64,000 nt of DNA, from assembly GCF_030816715.1 (NCBI RefSeq), contig NZ_JAUSYH010000001.1:7874001-7938000 (forward strand), given 5' to 3'. Positions 25,797 through 35,177 of the stretch are shown here, piece after piece. The notes under the pieces are model-generated. The model saw only the letters and a program-made list of their open reading frames with translations. It searched no databases and was not told the origin of the DNA. Position 1 is the stretch's first letter, and each line of letters opens with the position of its first letter. The DNA comes from Streptomyces achromogenes. Its GTDB lineage: Bacteria > Actinomycetota > Actinomycetes > Streptomycetales > Streptomycetaceae. The translations under genes were made by a program, and so were the position numbers.

Positions 25797-27094
25797 GAGG
25801 TGATCGCCGCCAGGGCGGCGGCGAGGTCGTCGGGGTCGTTCATCGGTGCGGTGCGCGTCGGACGGCCCGACCGGACGGCGGCCAGCCGGTAGCCGCCGTC
25901 CGCGGAGGCGACCACGTCGATCCGGTCGCCGTGCGGATGCCCGCAGCGCCGTTCGCAGCCGGACCAGTACAGCGGGAGGGCGCAGGCGCCGGCCGCGTCG
26001 ACAGTGTCGGCCGCGTCGGCCCGGACGTCGGCGTGGGATTTGCCACACCCGGGCCGTCCGACGCACGCGCCGACGCGCGGCCAGGGCGAGGCCGGGTCGG
26101 TGACGAGACCGGCGGCGGCCAGCCGGGCGAGAGATTCGGCCCGCTGCCGCGCGCCCAGGCCCGGCACGGGGACGACGACTCCGCGCCACGGGGTCAGCCG
26201 CAGCTCGGTCCCGGCGACCCGCGTCAACTCCCGCCACTGCTCGGCGGAGAGCCGCCCCAGCGGCACGTGCGCGGACAGGGCGTCGCCGACGACGCCGGGC
26301 GCGGGCACCTCCGCGACCGGGACGGGGGCGACCTCCGTGAGGGGCGACCGGCCGATGCCTTCGGCGGCCAGGCGATGGCGAACCCGCTCGGCCAACACGC
26401 CCTCGGGCAGGGTGAGTTCGGCCACCCGCCAGACTTTGCAGCCGGACTCCCGGACCGCTTCCACAAACGTCTCCGCCGCCAGCAGCGCGGCCCGTGGCGC
26501 GTCCCGCGCGGACACCCGTACCGCACCCGGATCGAGCACCGCGCCGCCGTCGTCGGTCGCCCGCAGCGCCACGTCGGCGCCGAGCCCGGCCACGTCCCCG
26601 CGCCCGTCGTCCAGGGCGAACAGGAACCGGCCGGACAACTCCCGGGCCGGCCCGCTCGCGCACAGCGCCGCGTCGAGGTCCGGCAGCCAGGGCCGGACGT
26701 CGTGCAGGCTCCGTCCGTCGAGGCCGGACAGCGGCGAGGCGACGACGTTGCGCACCCGCTCGTGCCCGGGCGAGGGAAGCAGCCCCGCCGCGTCCAGCAC
26801 GGCGGCGAGCTCCGTGCCGCAGCCGTCCGCGAGACCCCGCAACTGCACGTTGCCGCGCGAGGTCAGATGGAGTTCCCCGTCCCCCAGCCGCCCGGCCGCC
26901 GCGCCCAGCGCCTCGGCCTGACGGACACTCAGCACCCCGCCGGGCACCCGGATCCGGGCCAGCGCCCCGTCGTCCGCCGCGTGCAGCCGCAACGCCCCGG
27001 GGCAGGCGTCACCGCGGTCCCGTGAGACCGCTGTGGCCAGGGATGTTGGACGGAGGTCAGCCGAGGACATGGCGGCGAGCATACCCACGTCCAC
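25793..27094 (-). CDS. cobG: CobG, precorrin-3B synthase (aerobic)
   Basis: 433 residues if started at the GTG at 27094; ATGs at 27082 and 27070 are also possible. Two nitrite/sulfite-reductase ferredoxin-like halves and a C-terminal siroheme/4Fe-4S domain; the four cluster cysteines are visible in the stretch starting CVGRPGCGKSHAD and in SGCERRCGHP, although a 4Fe-4S and non-heme iron in CobG are known from the family. It uses O2 for ring contraction, so it marks the aerobic pathway. First gene of the cobG-cobH-cobIJ operon, divergent from riboswitch-cobN. Confidence 0.93.
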   Translation of the reverse strand: MDVGMLAAMSSADLRPTSLATAVSRDRGDACPGALRLHAADDGALARIRVPGGVLSVRQAEALGAAAGRLGDGELHLTSRGNVQLRGLADGCGTELAAVLDAAGLLPSPGHERVRNVVASPLSGLDGRSLHDVRPWLPDLDAALCASGPARELSGRFLFALDDGRGDVAGLGADVALRATDDGGAVLDPGAVRVSARDAPRAALLAAETFVEAVRESGCKVWRVAELTLPEGVLAERVRHRLAAEGIGRSPLTEVAPVPVAEVPAPGVVGDALSAHVPLGRLSAEQWRELTRVAGTELRLTPWRGVVVPVPGLGARQRAESLARLAAAGLVTDPASPWPRVGACVGRPGCGKSHADVRADAADTVDAAGACALPLYWSGCERRCGHPHGDRIDVVASADGGYRLAAVRSGRPTRTAPMNDPDDLAAALAAITS

Positions 27095-27130
27095 CTGGGA
27101 GGTATGCCTGTGCCCTCTTCCCCCGGCCCC

Positions 27131-27300
27131 TTACTATGCTCTGCGGTGGATCATCCGGTCCGCCATCGCCACGACGGCGACAGGGGAGGAAGCCCGGTGC
27201 GAATCCGGCGCGGTCCCGCCACTGTGAACCCGGCCCTCACCGGCCGGGCGAGCCAGGAACTCCCGCCGTCCGACACCGCCCGGGGCGCGGACACCCCGAG
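27131..27300 (+). ncRNA. Cobalamin (B12) riboswitch ahead of cobN
   Basis: The conserved core is present: GGAAGCCCGGTGCGAATCC (about 27188-27206), then GCGCGGTCCCGCCACTGTGA, and the B12-box region GAGCCAGGAACTCC near 27249. A plausible -10 TTACTAT lies at 27131-27137. It sits on the plus strand between divergent cobG and cobN, 15-20 bp before the cobN start, so adenosylcobalamin would repress cobN, most likely at translation since no separate terminator is visible. Boundaries are approximate. Confidence 0.92.
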
Positions 27301-27315
27301 GAAGGCCGACGCCCC

Positions 27316-30300
27316 ATGATCCTTCTGCTGTCGACGTCCGACACCGACCTGCTGAGCGCCCGCGCCGCAGCCGGCCCGGTCCCGTACCGCTTCGCCAACC
27401 CGGCCCGGCTGGTCCTCGACGACCTCCCCGCGCTCCTCGACGGCGCCGACCTCGTCGTCGTACGCCTCCTCGGCGGGGTGCGCGCCTGGCAGGACGGCCT
27501 CGACCTGCTGCTCGCCGACGGCCGCCCGGTCGTCGTCCTGACCGGTGAACAGGCCCCCGACGCCCAGCTGATGGCCGCCTCCACGGTCCCCGTCGGCATC
27601 GCCGCCGAAGCCCACGCCTATCTCGCCCATGGCGGCCCCGCCAACCTGGAGCAGCTCGCCCGCTTCCTCTCCGACACGGTCCTGCTCACCGGCCACGGCT
27701 TCGACTCCCCGGCGTCCGCCCCCACCTGGGGCCCGCTGGAGCGGCCCGCGCGGGCCGACGCCCCCCGGGTCCCGACCATCGCCGTGCTGTACTACCGGGC
27801 CCATCACATGAGCGGCAACACCGCCTTCGTGCACGCCCTGTGCGACGCCGTCGAGGCGTCCGGCGCCCGGGCGCTCCCGCTGTACGTCGCCTCCCTGCGC
27901 TCCCCCGAGCCGGAGCTGATCGAGGAACTGCGGGCCGCCGACGCGATCGTCACCACGGTGCTCGCCGCGGGCGGCACCCGCCCCGCCGAGGCCTCCGCGG
28001 GCGGCGACGACGAGTCCTGGGACGCCGGCGCGCTGACCTCCCTGGACGTCCCGATCCTCCAGGCGCTGTGCCTGACCTCCTCACGGACCGACTGGGAGAC
28101 GAGCGACGAGGGCGTCTCCCCGCTGGACGCGGCCGGACAGATCGCCGTCCCGGAGTTCGACGGCCGGCTGATCACCGTCCCGTTCTCCTTCAAGGAGATC
28201 GACGCCGACGGACTGCCCGCCTACGTCGCCGACCCCGAACGGGCGGCCCGCGTCGCCGGCATCGCCGTACGCCACGCGCGGCTGCGCCACATCCCGCCCG
28301 CCGACAAGCGCCTCGCGCTGGTCCTCTCCGCCTATCCCACCAAGCACTCCCGCATCGGCAACGCGGTCGGGCTGGACACCCCCGCCAGCGCGGTCGCGCT
28401 GCTGCGCCGGCTGCGCGAGGAGGGCTACGACTTCGGCGGCGCCGACGTGCCTGGGCTGGCCTCCGGCGACGGCGACGAGCTGATCATGGCGCTCATCGAG
28501 GCGGGCGGCCACGACCAGGACTGGCTCACCGAGGAGCAGCTGGCGCGCAACCCGGTGCGGATCCCGGCGGCCGACTACCGCCGCTGGTTCGCCGCCCTGC
28601 CCGAGGAGCTGCGCACGTCCGTCGAGGAGCACTGGGGCCCGCCGCCCGGCGAGATGTTCGTCGACCGCAGCCGCAACCCGGAGGGCGACATCGTCCTCGC
28701 CGCCCTGCGCTTCGGCAACCTGCTGATCCTCATCCAGCCCCCGCGCGGCTTCGGCGAGAACCCGATCGCCATCTACCACGACCCCGACCTGCCGCCCTCG
28801 CACCACTACCTGGCCGCCTACCGCTGGATCGCCGCGCGGACCGAGGACGGCGGCTTCGGCGCCGACGCGATGATCCACCTCGGCAAGCACGGCAATCTGG
28901 AGTGGCTGCCCGGCAAGAACGCCGGTCTGTCCGCCGCCTGCGGCCCAGACGCCGCCCTCGGCGACCTCCCCCTGGTCTACCCCTTCCTGGTCAACGACCC
29001 GGGCGAGGGCACCCAGGCCAAGCGCCGCGCGCACGCCACCCTCGTCGACCACCTCGTCCCGCCGATGGCCCGCGCCGACTCCTACGGCGACATCGCGCGG
29101 CTGGAGCAACTCCTCGACGAGTACGCCCAGATCGCGTCCATGGACCCGGCGAAGCTGCCGGCGATCCGCGCCCAGATCTGGACCCTCATCCAGGCCGCCA
29201 AGCTCGACCACGACCTCGGCCTCGCCGACCGCCCCGACGACGACGGCTTCGACGACTTCCTGCTACACGTCGACGGCTGGCTCTGCGAGGTCAAGGACGC
29301 CCAGATCCGCGACGGCCTGCACGTCCTCGGCAACCCGCCGGCCGGCGCCGACCGCGTCAACCTCGTCCTCGCGATCCTGCGCGCCCGCCAGATCTGGGGC
29401 GGCGCCACCGCGCTGCCCGGCCTGCGCGAGGCGCTCGGCCTCGACGAGTCCGCCGCGACCCGCACGACGGCCGACGAGGCGGAGGCCCGGGCCCGGGCCC
29501 TCGTCCAAGCCATGGAGGACGCGGACTGGGACCCGGCCGCAGTCCCGGCCGAGCACGGCGAACAGGTCGCCGCCGTCCTGGAGTTCGCCGCCCGCGAGGT
29601 CGTCCCGCGGCTGGCCGGCACCACCGCCGAACTCGACCACGCCGTGCACGCGCTGGCCGGCGGATTCGTGCCTGCGGGCCCCTCCGGCTCGCCGCTGCGC
29701 GGTCTGGTCAACGTCCTGCCGACCGGCCGCAACTTCTACTCCGTCGACCCCAAGGCCGTCCCCTCCCGGCTCGCCTGGGAGACCGGGCAGGCCCTCGCCG
29801 ACTCGCTCCTGGAGCGCTACCGCACCGACAACGGCGAATGGCCGACGTCCGTCGGGCTGTCCCTGTGGGGCACCAGCGCCATGCGCACCGCCGGCGACGA
29901 CGTGGCCGAGGCCCTCGCCCTGCTCGGCGTCCGCCCCGTCTGGGACGACGCCTCGCGCCGCGTGACCGGCGTGGAGGCCGTCCCGCACGAGGAGCTGGGC
30001 CGCCCGCGCATCGACGTCACCCTGCGCATCTCGGGCTTCTTCCGGGACGCCTTCCCGCACACCATCGCCCTGCTGGACGACGCGGTCCGCCTCGCCGCCT
30101 CGCTCGACGAGCCGGCCGAGGTCAACCATGTGCGCGCGCACGTCCGGGCCGACCTGGCGGAGCACGGCGACGAACGCCGGGCCACCACCCGCATCTTCGG
30201 CTCCCGCCCGGGGACGTACGGCGCCGGCCTGCTCCAGCTCATCGACTCCCGCGACTGGCGCACCGACGCCGACCTCGCCGAGGTCTACACGGTGTGGGGC

Positions 30301-30909
30301 GGCTACGCCTACGGCCGCGAACTGGACGGCCGTCCGGCCCGCGACGAGATGGAGACGGCCTACCGGCGGATCGCGGTGGCCGCGAAGAACACCGACACCC
30401 GCGAACACGACATCGCCGACTCCGACGACTACTTCCAGTACCACGGCGGCATGGTCGCCACCGTCCGCGCGCTGCGCGGCACCGCCCCCGAGGCGTACAT
30501 CGGCGACTCCACCCGCCCCGAGACGGTCCGCACCCGCACGCTCGTCGAGGAGACCTCCCGCGTCTTCCGCGCCCGGGTCGTCAACCCGAAGTGGATCGAG
30601 GCGATGCGCCGCCACGGCTACAAGGGCGCCTTCGAACTCGCCGCCACCGTGGACTATCTGTTCGGCTACGACGCCACCACCGGCGTGGTCGCCGACTGGA
30701 TGTACGACAAGCTCACCGAGACCTACGTCCTGGACCCGACGAACCGCGAGTTCCTCCAGCAGGCCAACCCGTGGGCGCTGCACGGCATCGCCGAGCGGCT
30801 GCTGGAGGCGCAGTCGCGCGGGATGTGGGCCAAGCCCGACCCGGCGGTGCTGGAGCGGTTGCGGCAGGTGTACCTGGAGACGGAGGGCGACCTCGAGGGC
30901 GAGGACTGA
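27316..30909 (+). CDS. cobN: CobN, large subunit of aerobic cobaltochelatase
   Basis: 1197 residues, normal for CobN. ATP-dependent insertion of cobalt into hydrogenobyrinate a,c-diamide, together with CobS/CobT- or ChlI/ChlD-like AAA+ partners, which are not in this window. Conserved stretches include LYYRAHHMSGN, the IHLGKHGNLEWLPGK metal-site region near residue 525, GRNFYSVDP and WGGYAYGREL near the C terminus. Mg-chelatase subunit H is a paralogue but photosynthesis genes are absent. Controlled by the riboswitch just upstream. Confidence 0.96.
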   Translation: MILLLSTSDTDLLSARAAAGPVPYRFANPARLVLDDLPALLDGADLVVVRLLGGVRAWQDGLDLLLADGRPVVVLTGEQAPDAQLMAASTVPVGIAAEAHAYLAHGGPANLEQLARFLSDTVLLTGHGFDSPASAPTWGPLERPARADAPRVPTIAVLYYRAHHMSGNTAFVHALCDAVEASGARALPLYVASLRSPEPELIEELRAADAIVTTVLAAGGTRPAEASAGGDDESWDAGALTSLDVPILQALCLTSSRTDWETSDEGVSPLDAAGQIAVPEFDGRLITVPFSFKEIDADGLPAYVADPERAARVAGIAVRHARLRHIPPADKRLALVLSAYPTKHSRIGNAVGLDTPASAVALLRRLREEGYDFGGADVPGLASGDGDELIMALIEAGGHDQDWLTEEQLARNPVRIPAADYRRWFAALPEELRTSVEEHWGPPPGEMFVDRSRNPEGDIVLAALRFGNLLILIQPPRGFGENPIAIYHDPDLPPSHHYLAAYRWIAARTEDGGFGADAMIHLGKHGNLEWLPGKNAGLSAACGPDAALGDLPLVYPFLVNDPGEGTQAKRRAHATLVDHLVPPMARADSYGDIARLEQLLDEYAQIASMDPAKLPAIRAQIWTLIQAAKLDHDLGLADRPDDDGFDDFLLHVDGWLCEVKDAQIRDGLHVLGNPPAGADRVNLVLAILRARQIWGGATALPGLREALGLDESAATRTTADEAEARARALVQAMEDADWDPAAVPAEHGEQVAAVLEFAAREVVPRLAGTTAELDHAVHALAGGFVPAGPSGSPLRGLVNVLPTGRNFYSVDPKAVPSRLAWETGQALADSLLERYRTDNGEWPTSVGLSLWGTSAMRTAGDDVAEALALLGVRPVWDDASRRVTGVEAVPHEELGRPRIDVTLRISGFFRDAFPHTIALLDDAVRLAASLDEPAEVNHVRAHVRADLAEHGDERRATTRIFGSRPGTYGAGLLQLIDSRDWRTDADLAEVYTVWGGYAYGRELDGRPARDEMETAYRRIAVAAKNTDTREHDIADSDDYFQYHGGMVATVRALRGTAPEAYIGDSTRPETVRTRTLVEETSRVFRARVVNPKWIEAMRRHGYKGAFELAATVDYLFGYDATTGVVADWMYDKLTETYVLDPTNREFLQQANPWALHGIAERLLEAQSRGMWAKPDPAVLERLRQVYLETEGDLEGED

Positions 30910-31006
30910 CCGGCCCCTCCCGCCCGCTCGACCGCGTCCGCCGCCGCGACGCCGTGGCGTGCGCGACCGGTTTGGACCCGCCCGGCGCGGGCCCGGACCG
31001 GGTGCT

Positions 31007-32128
31007 TCAGCGCCTCGGTGCCCGGCGGACGGTCAGGACGGCGACGTCGTCGTGGCGGCGGCCGTCCCCGGCGAAGCCGCGGGCGTCCTCGTGCAGGGCC
31101 CCGGGCAGTTCGGTGGGGGAGCGGTCGAGGTGCTTCATCAGACGCTCGTCCAGCGGATAGAACGTGCCGTCGGCGGCACGGGTCTCGGTGAGCCCGTCGG
31201 TGGTCAGCACCAGCGTGGCGCCGGCCGGGAACGCGAACCAGTCCACGGTCGTGGGCTCGACGGCCAGTTCGGCGAGCCCGAGCGGGACGCCCGGGTCCAC
31301 CGCGGCCGTGGTGACGGCGCCCTCGTGCACCAGTCGCGCGGGTATGTGGCCGCAGTTGACGACCTGCGCTTCGTCGTCCGCGTCGACACAGACGATGAGG
31401 GCGGTCACGAACCGTTCGTCGTCCCCGGTCTGTTCGGCGTAGGAGTTGTGCCGGACGACCGCGGCGTCCAGGGCGTCGACGAGCGCGGTGAGCGTGGGCT
31501 CCCGGTAGGCCGCCTCCCGGAAGGCGCCGATGACGGCGAACGCGGCGCCCACCGCGGTCAGGCCCTTGCCCTGCACGTCTCCGATGAGCACGCGGGTGCC
31601 CCACGGCGAGTCGACGACGTCGTAGATGTCGCCGCCCACCAGCCGGTCCTCCTGCACGGGTTCGTAGACACCGTTGACGAGGACGTCGTCGGTGACCAGG
31701 GGGAGAGGGTGCAGGATGTGCCGCTGCATCGCGGCGGCGGTCGAGCGCAGCCGCAGCATCTCCTGCTCACGCGCGATGCGGCGGTGGCAGGCGTACACGG
31801 AGACGACCCCGAGGACCAGGGTGAGCAGCACCAGGACACTGCGGTCCAGCCACCCGGCCCTGTCGCCGGCCCGCAGGAACAGGGTGAGGGAGACGAACAG
31901 GGTGGTCCACGCGGCGACGAACCTGGTCTGCTGCACGGTGCACAGCGCCGACGCCGTTCCCGGCAGGAACACCAGGAGTCCGAGCAGCCACACCTCGGAC
32001 CCGGACAGCACGCCGAGCACCTCGACCAGCACCGTCACGGAGAGCACGCCGACGACCGTCTCTGCGTTGCCCGGGGGCTCGATGGCGTCGAGGGCGTCGG
32101 CAGGTCTCTTCCGACGTATACCGATCAT
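31007..32128 (-). CDS. Membrane-anchored SpoIIE/PP2C-type serine phosphatase
   Basis: 373 residues from the ATG at 32128, which has GGGAG upstream (an ATG at 32182 is a weaker alternative). About four hydrophobic segments occupy residues 25-130, followed by a PPM/SpoIIE phosphatase domain with GGDIYDVV, GDVQGKGLTAVGAA and DGLTETR metal-binding motifs. Such proteins dephosphorylate anti-sigma-factor antagonists in Streptomyces stress and sporulation circuits, but no anti-sigma gene is adjacent. It follows the quinone oxidoreductase on the same strand. Confidence 0.9.
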   Translation of the reverse strand: MIGIRRKRPADALDAIEPPGNAETVVGVLSVTVLVEVLGVLSGSEVWLLGLLVFLPGTASALCTVQQTRFVAAWTTLFVSLTLFLRAGDRAGWLDRSVLVLLTLVLGVVSVYACHRRIAREQEMLRLRSTAAAMQRHILHPLPLVTDDVLVNGVYEPVQEDRLVGGDIYDVVDSPWGTRVLIGDVQGKGLTAVGAAFAVIGAFREAAYREPTLTALVDALDAAVVRHNSYAEQTGDDERFVTALIVCVDADDEAQVVNCGHIPARLVHEGAVTTAAVDPGVPLGLAELAVEPTTVDWFAFPAGATLVLTTDGLTETRAADGTFYPLDERLMKHLDRSPTELPGALHEDARGFAGDGRRHDDVAVLTVRRAPRR

Positions 32129-32264
32129 GGGGACTCCCGGGCGCGTGGCGATCCTCTCCACCTTAGACAGACCGTCGGTCACCGCGGCAGCCGAGCCGTG
32201 GGCGATGGCACGGGCCGGGGGAGGACGGCCGGCGGCAGGACGCCGGCGCCACCGCCCGCGGCGC

Positions 32265-33242
32265 TCAGCCGGAGATCCGCAGCAGCAGCTTGCCGGTCGA
32301 CGTGCGGCCGCCCATCAGCTCGTGGGCGCCGGCCGCGTCCGCCAGGGGGAACTGTGCGGTGACCGGAACCCGCACCGAACCCTCGGCCACGGTGCGCAGG
32401 GCGCGCTCGGTGAGCCGGCGGAGCTCCTCGGGCGCCGACCGGGCCAGGCTCAGGATGGAGAACCCGGCGACGGAGCGGCCCCCCTCGTACAGCTCGGGCT
32501 GCCCGACCTGCCACGGGGGCGCCCCGCTCGCGTTGCCGAAGGACACCAGGCGTCCGAAGACGGCCAGCGTGTCGAGGCCGCGCCGCAGGGTGTCGCCGCC
32601 CACCGGGTCGAGCACCAGGTCGACCCCCCTGCCGCGGGTGGCGCGGCGGACGCCGTCGGTGAAGGCGTCCTCGGTGAAGACCTCGTCGTAACCGTGCTCG
32701 AGCGCGTGCGCCGCCTTGGCCGCGGAGGACACGACGCCGTACACCGCGACCGCGCCGGCCGCCCGCGCCAGCTGCCCGGCGACCGTGCCGACGCCGCCCG
32801 CCGCGCTGTGCACCAGCACGGTCTCGCCGGCGCGCAGCCGCCCCACCTCGTGCAGCAGGGCGTGCGCGGTCGGCAGCACGGTGGGCAGCGCGGCCGCCGT
32901 GCGCAGGTCCACGCCCGCGGGGAGCGGGAGGACGGCGGCGGCCTCGGCGACCACGACCTCCGCGTAGGCGCCGCGGTCGACCAGGGCGGCGACCTCCTGC
33001 CCCGGGCGCAGCCCGGTGACGCCCGGGCCGACGGCCCGGATCCGTCCGGATACCTCCAGCCCCGGACGGAAGGGCAGGGAACCCACCCGGTACCCCTCCG
33101 CGCGGGCCTTGAGGTCCGCGAAGTTGACGCCCGCGTAGGCGGCGTCGAGGGTGACCTGTCCCGGCCCCGGCTCGGGCGTCTCGACCTGGACGACCCGCAG
33201 CACCTCGGGACCGCCGTACTCCTGGAACTCCACTGCGCGCAT
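32265..33242 (-). CDS. Zinc-independent quinone oxidoreductase (MDR family)
   Basis: 325 residues. Medium-chain dehydrogenase/reductase of the QOR type: GroES-like N half with PGLEVSGRIRAVGPGV, then a Rossmann half with HSAAGGVGTVAGQLARAAGA as the NADPH site. It lacks the structural-zinc cysteines of alcohol dehydrogenases. The ArsR-type regulator starts 159 bp away in the opposite direction, and probably controls it. Confidence 0.9.
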   Translation of the reverse strand: MRAVEFQEYGGPEVLRVVQVETPEPGPGQVTLDAAYAGVNFADLKARAEGYRVGSLPFRPGLEVSGRIRAVGPGVTGLRPGQEVAALVDRGAYAEVVVAEAAAVLPLPAGVDLRTAAALPTVLPTAHALLHEVGRLRAGETVLVHSAAGGVGTVAGQLARAAGAVAVYGVVSSAAKAAHALEHGYDEVFTEDAFTDGVRRATRGRGVDLVLDPVGGDTLRRGLDTLAVFGRLVSFGNASGAPPWQVGQPELYEGGRSVAGFSILSLARSAPEELRRLTERALRTVAEGSVRVPVTAQFPLADAAGAHELMGGRTSTGKLLLRISG

Positions 33243-33401
33243 GACGGTGTCACCGCACCCTTCGACGACTGTTCAATGGGAAGCGAACACTGGGACTGTA
33301 AGATATTCATCGAACACCGGGCAACCCGCCGGAGCGGCACGCGGCCGGCCCGACCGGTGGGTGCGGGGCGGGAAGCGGCGAGTGCGGGACGAGGAGAAGG
33401 C

Positions 33402-33746
33402 ATGGCGAAGGGGACCGAGGGCGGCAGTCACCGCGCGGCGCCGGTGCACACGGACCCGGGTGAGGTGCCGGTCCTGACCGCGCTGTCCGCGCTCGCCGAC
33501 CCGGTGCGCATCCAGCTGATCCGCGAGCTGGCGGGCTCCGCCGACTGGACGCGCAGCTGCGGCGGCTTCGACGTGCCGGTCGGCAAAGCCGCGCTCAGTC
33601 ACCACTTCGCGGTGCTGCGCGGCGCCGGCCTGGTCGAACAGCGCGACGAGGGCCCGAGGCGGACCAACCGGCTGCGCCGCGAGGAGTTCGACGCCTGCTT
33701 CCCCGGCCTGCTCGACCTGGTGCTCCGCGGCGACACCGCCGACTGA
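33402..33746 (+). CDS. ArsR-family winged-helix regulator
   Basis: 114 residues, ATG at 33402 behind GAGGAGAAGG. Winged helix region LTALSALADPVRIQLIRELA then GKAALSHHFAVLRGAGLVEQRDEG (residues about 22-90). No cluster of Cys or His that would make a metal site is obvious, so it may sense redox or a small organic ligand. Divergent from the quinone oxidoreductase. Confidence 0.9.
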   Translation: MAKGTEGGSHRAAPVHTDPGEVPVLTALSALADPVRIQLIRELAGSADWTRSCGGFDVPVGKAALSHHFAVLRGAGLVEQRDEGPRRTNRLRREEFDACFPGLLDLVLRGDTAD

Positions 33747-33881
33747 CCGACGCGCCGCCTGGCCGATCCGCGACTGACCGGTCCGCCGACCGGTGCGCGC
33801 CGCCTGGTGTGCGGCTGACCGATGCGCCGTCGGGCCCGGCCGCGTCGCGCAGGCCGGGCGGCGTCGTCCGTGCTACGGGCG

Positions 33882-34058
33882 CGGCCAGGGGCGTCCGCCG
33901 TCGCCTCCGAGGACGGGTTCCGCACCGCGCTCCTCGTCGGCGGCGGGCTCGCGCTGGTCTCCGCGGCCATCGCGGCCGCCATCCCCGCCGCGCGCGCCGC
34001 GACCGTGGGCGAGGACGTCGCGGACCGGGCGGCCGAGCCCGAGCAGGCCAGGATCTGA
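33882..34058 (+). pseudogene. C-terminal remnant of an MFS drug exporter
   Basis: The open frame 33822-34058 contains SEDGFRTALLVGGGLALVSA and further hydrophobic residues before a short polar tail, which is the shape of the last transmembrane helix of 14-helix DHA2/EmrB-type exporters (..GFRxAFLVGAGLAL..). The other 13 helices are missing. Upstream, 33747-33880 is Arg-rich with several short GACCG/GCCG repeats and codes for nothing recognisable. An ArsR or TetR regulator next to such an exporter is common, so this is probably a deleted target gene of the neighbouring ArsR protein. Confidence 0.55.
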
Positions 34059-34123
34059 GCTGACCGGGAGCACGGCGTGGACGGTACGGCCGGCTCGGAG
34101 GGGAGCCCGCCGCCGCCCGGCTG

Positions 34124-35140
34124 CTACGGCCGGGCCAGTCGTCGCATCGTCAGCGCGAGGTGCAGCCGCAGGCGGCCCTGCGGGGTGCGCACCGGCCAGC
34201 CCAGCAGGTGCTCGGCGTGTGCCAGCCGGTCCTGGAGCGTGGAGTGGTGCACGTTGACCTCGGCGGCCGCCGCCCGCAGGCTCGCCGTCGCCGTGACGGC
34301 GTACAGCGTGGTCAGCAGCCAGGGCGCGTCCGCGGCGGCGGTGTCGAGCGCCCGGACGTCCGGCGGCGGGTCGGCGCCCGGCGCGATGAGCTCGGCCAGC
34401 AGCGCGATCCCGCCGAGATCCTCGGCGGACACCACCCGGGGCCCGGGATCGAGCGCTCCCCCCTCCGCGGTGAACCGCAGCGCGGTCCGGGCGGCGTCCC
34501 ACGACCCGGGCAGCTCCAGCACGGGCACGGCCGGGCCGATCCCGGTGCGGACGGCGGGCGGCTCGGCGGCGACGGGCGCGGCGGGCGCGGGGACGACCCC
34601 GGGCCGGCCCGCCGGGGTGGCGAGGGCGCGGGCCGGTGCGAGGAGGTCGAGACCGAGACGGCGGGCGGCGTGCAGCCTGGCCGGTTCGGCGGCGGTGGCG
34701 TCCAGGAGCGTCTCGACGAGGGCGGGATCGTCCAGTGGGGCCCGGCCGCGGGTGCGGTCCAGGACCAGCCGGGCCGCGCCCGCGGCCCGCTCCAGGATCA
34801 CCGCGTCGACCACGCTCGGCGTCGCGTCGGCGCGTTCCAGCCAGAGGGCGGGCGCCCCGTCCGGGGTCAGCGCGGCGGACGGCCACGCGGGGTCCGGCGG
34901 CAGGCCGCGGTCCCGCCGGACGCCGTCGGGCTCGACCCGGATCCGCACCCGCCGCTCGGCGTCCACGAGCAGCGCGGGCACCCCGGCGAGCACCGCGGCC
35001 CCGCGCACCAGCGCCTCGACCCCGGCGCGGCCCTCCGTCAGCCGGTCGAAGTACGCGATGACGCGGACGGCGGCGCCGGCGTCCGGGTCCAGTGCCGTCA
35101 GGCGCCCCGCCAGCTCTTTCATACGGTCATCATGCGGCAC
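34124..35140 (-). CDS. PucR/CdaR-type transcriptional regulator
   Basis: 338 residues (ATG at 35122 is an alternative start). The C-terminal 60 residues are the PucR-family helix-turn-helix, with LRAAAAEVNVHHSTLQDRLAH followed by GRLRLHLALTM. The N-terminal part has no clear sensor domain. It lies 38 bp upstream of, and on the same strand as, the esterase gene, so the two could be co-transcribed. Confidence 0.82.
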   Translation of the reverse strand: MPHDDRMKELAGRLTALDPDAGAAVRVIAYFDRLTEGRAGVEALVRGAAVLAGVPALLVDAERRVRIRVEPDGVRRDRGLPPDPAWPSAALTPDGAPALWLERADATPSVVDAVILERAAGAARLVLDRTRGRAPLDDPALVETLLDATAAEPARLHAARRLGLDLLAPARALATPAGRPGVVPAPAAPVAAEPPAVRTGIGPAVPVLELPGSWDAARTALRFTAEGGALDPGPRVVSAEDLGGIALLAELIAPGADPPPDVRALDTAAADAPWLLTTLYAVTATASLRAAAAEVNVHHSTLQDRLAHAEHLLGWPVRTPQGRLRLHLALTMRRLARP

Positions 35141-35177
35141 GCACCCCTCGGTGAGGAGAGCCGAGGCACCGCCCCGG

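Noticed and set aside
18020..30909. Biosynthetic gene cluster including the FkbM methyltransferase or cob genes
   Set aside because: No polyketide, peptide or terpene core genes; the genes form separate metabolic units.
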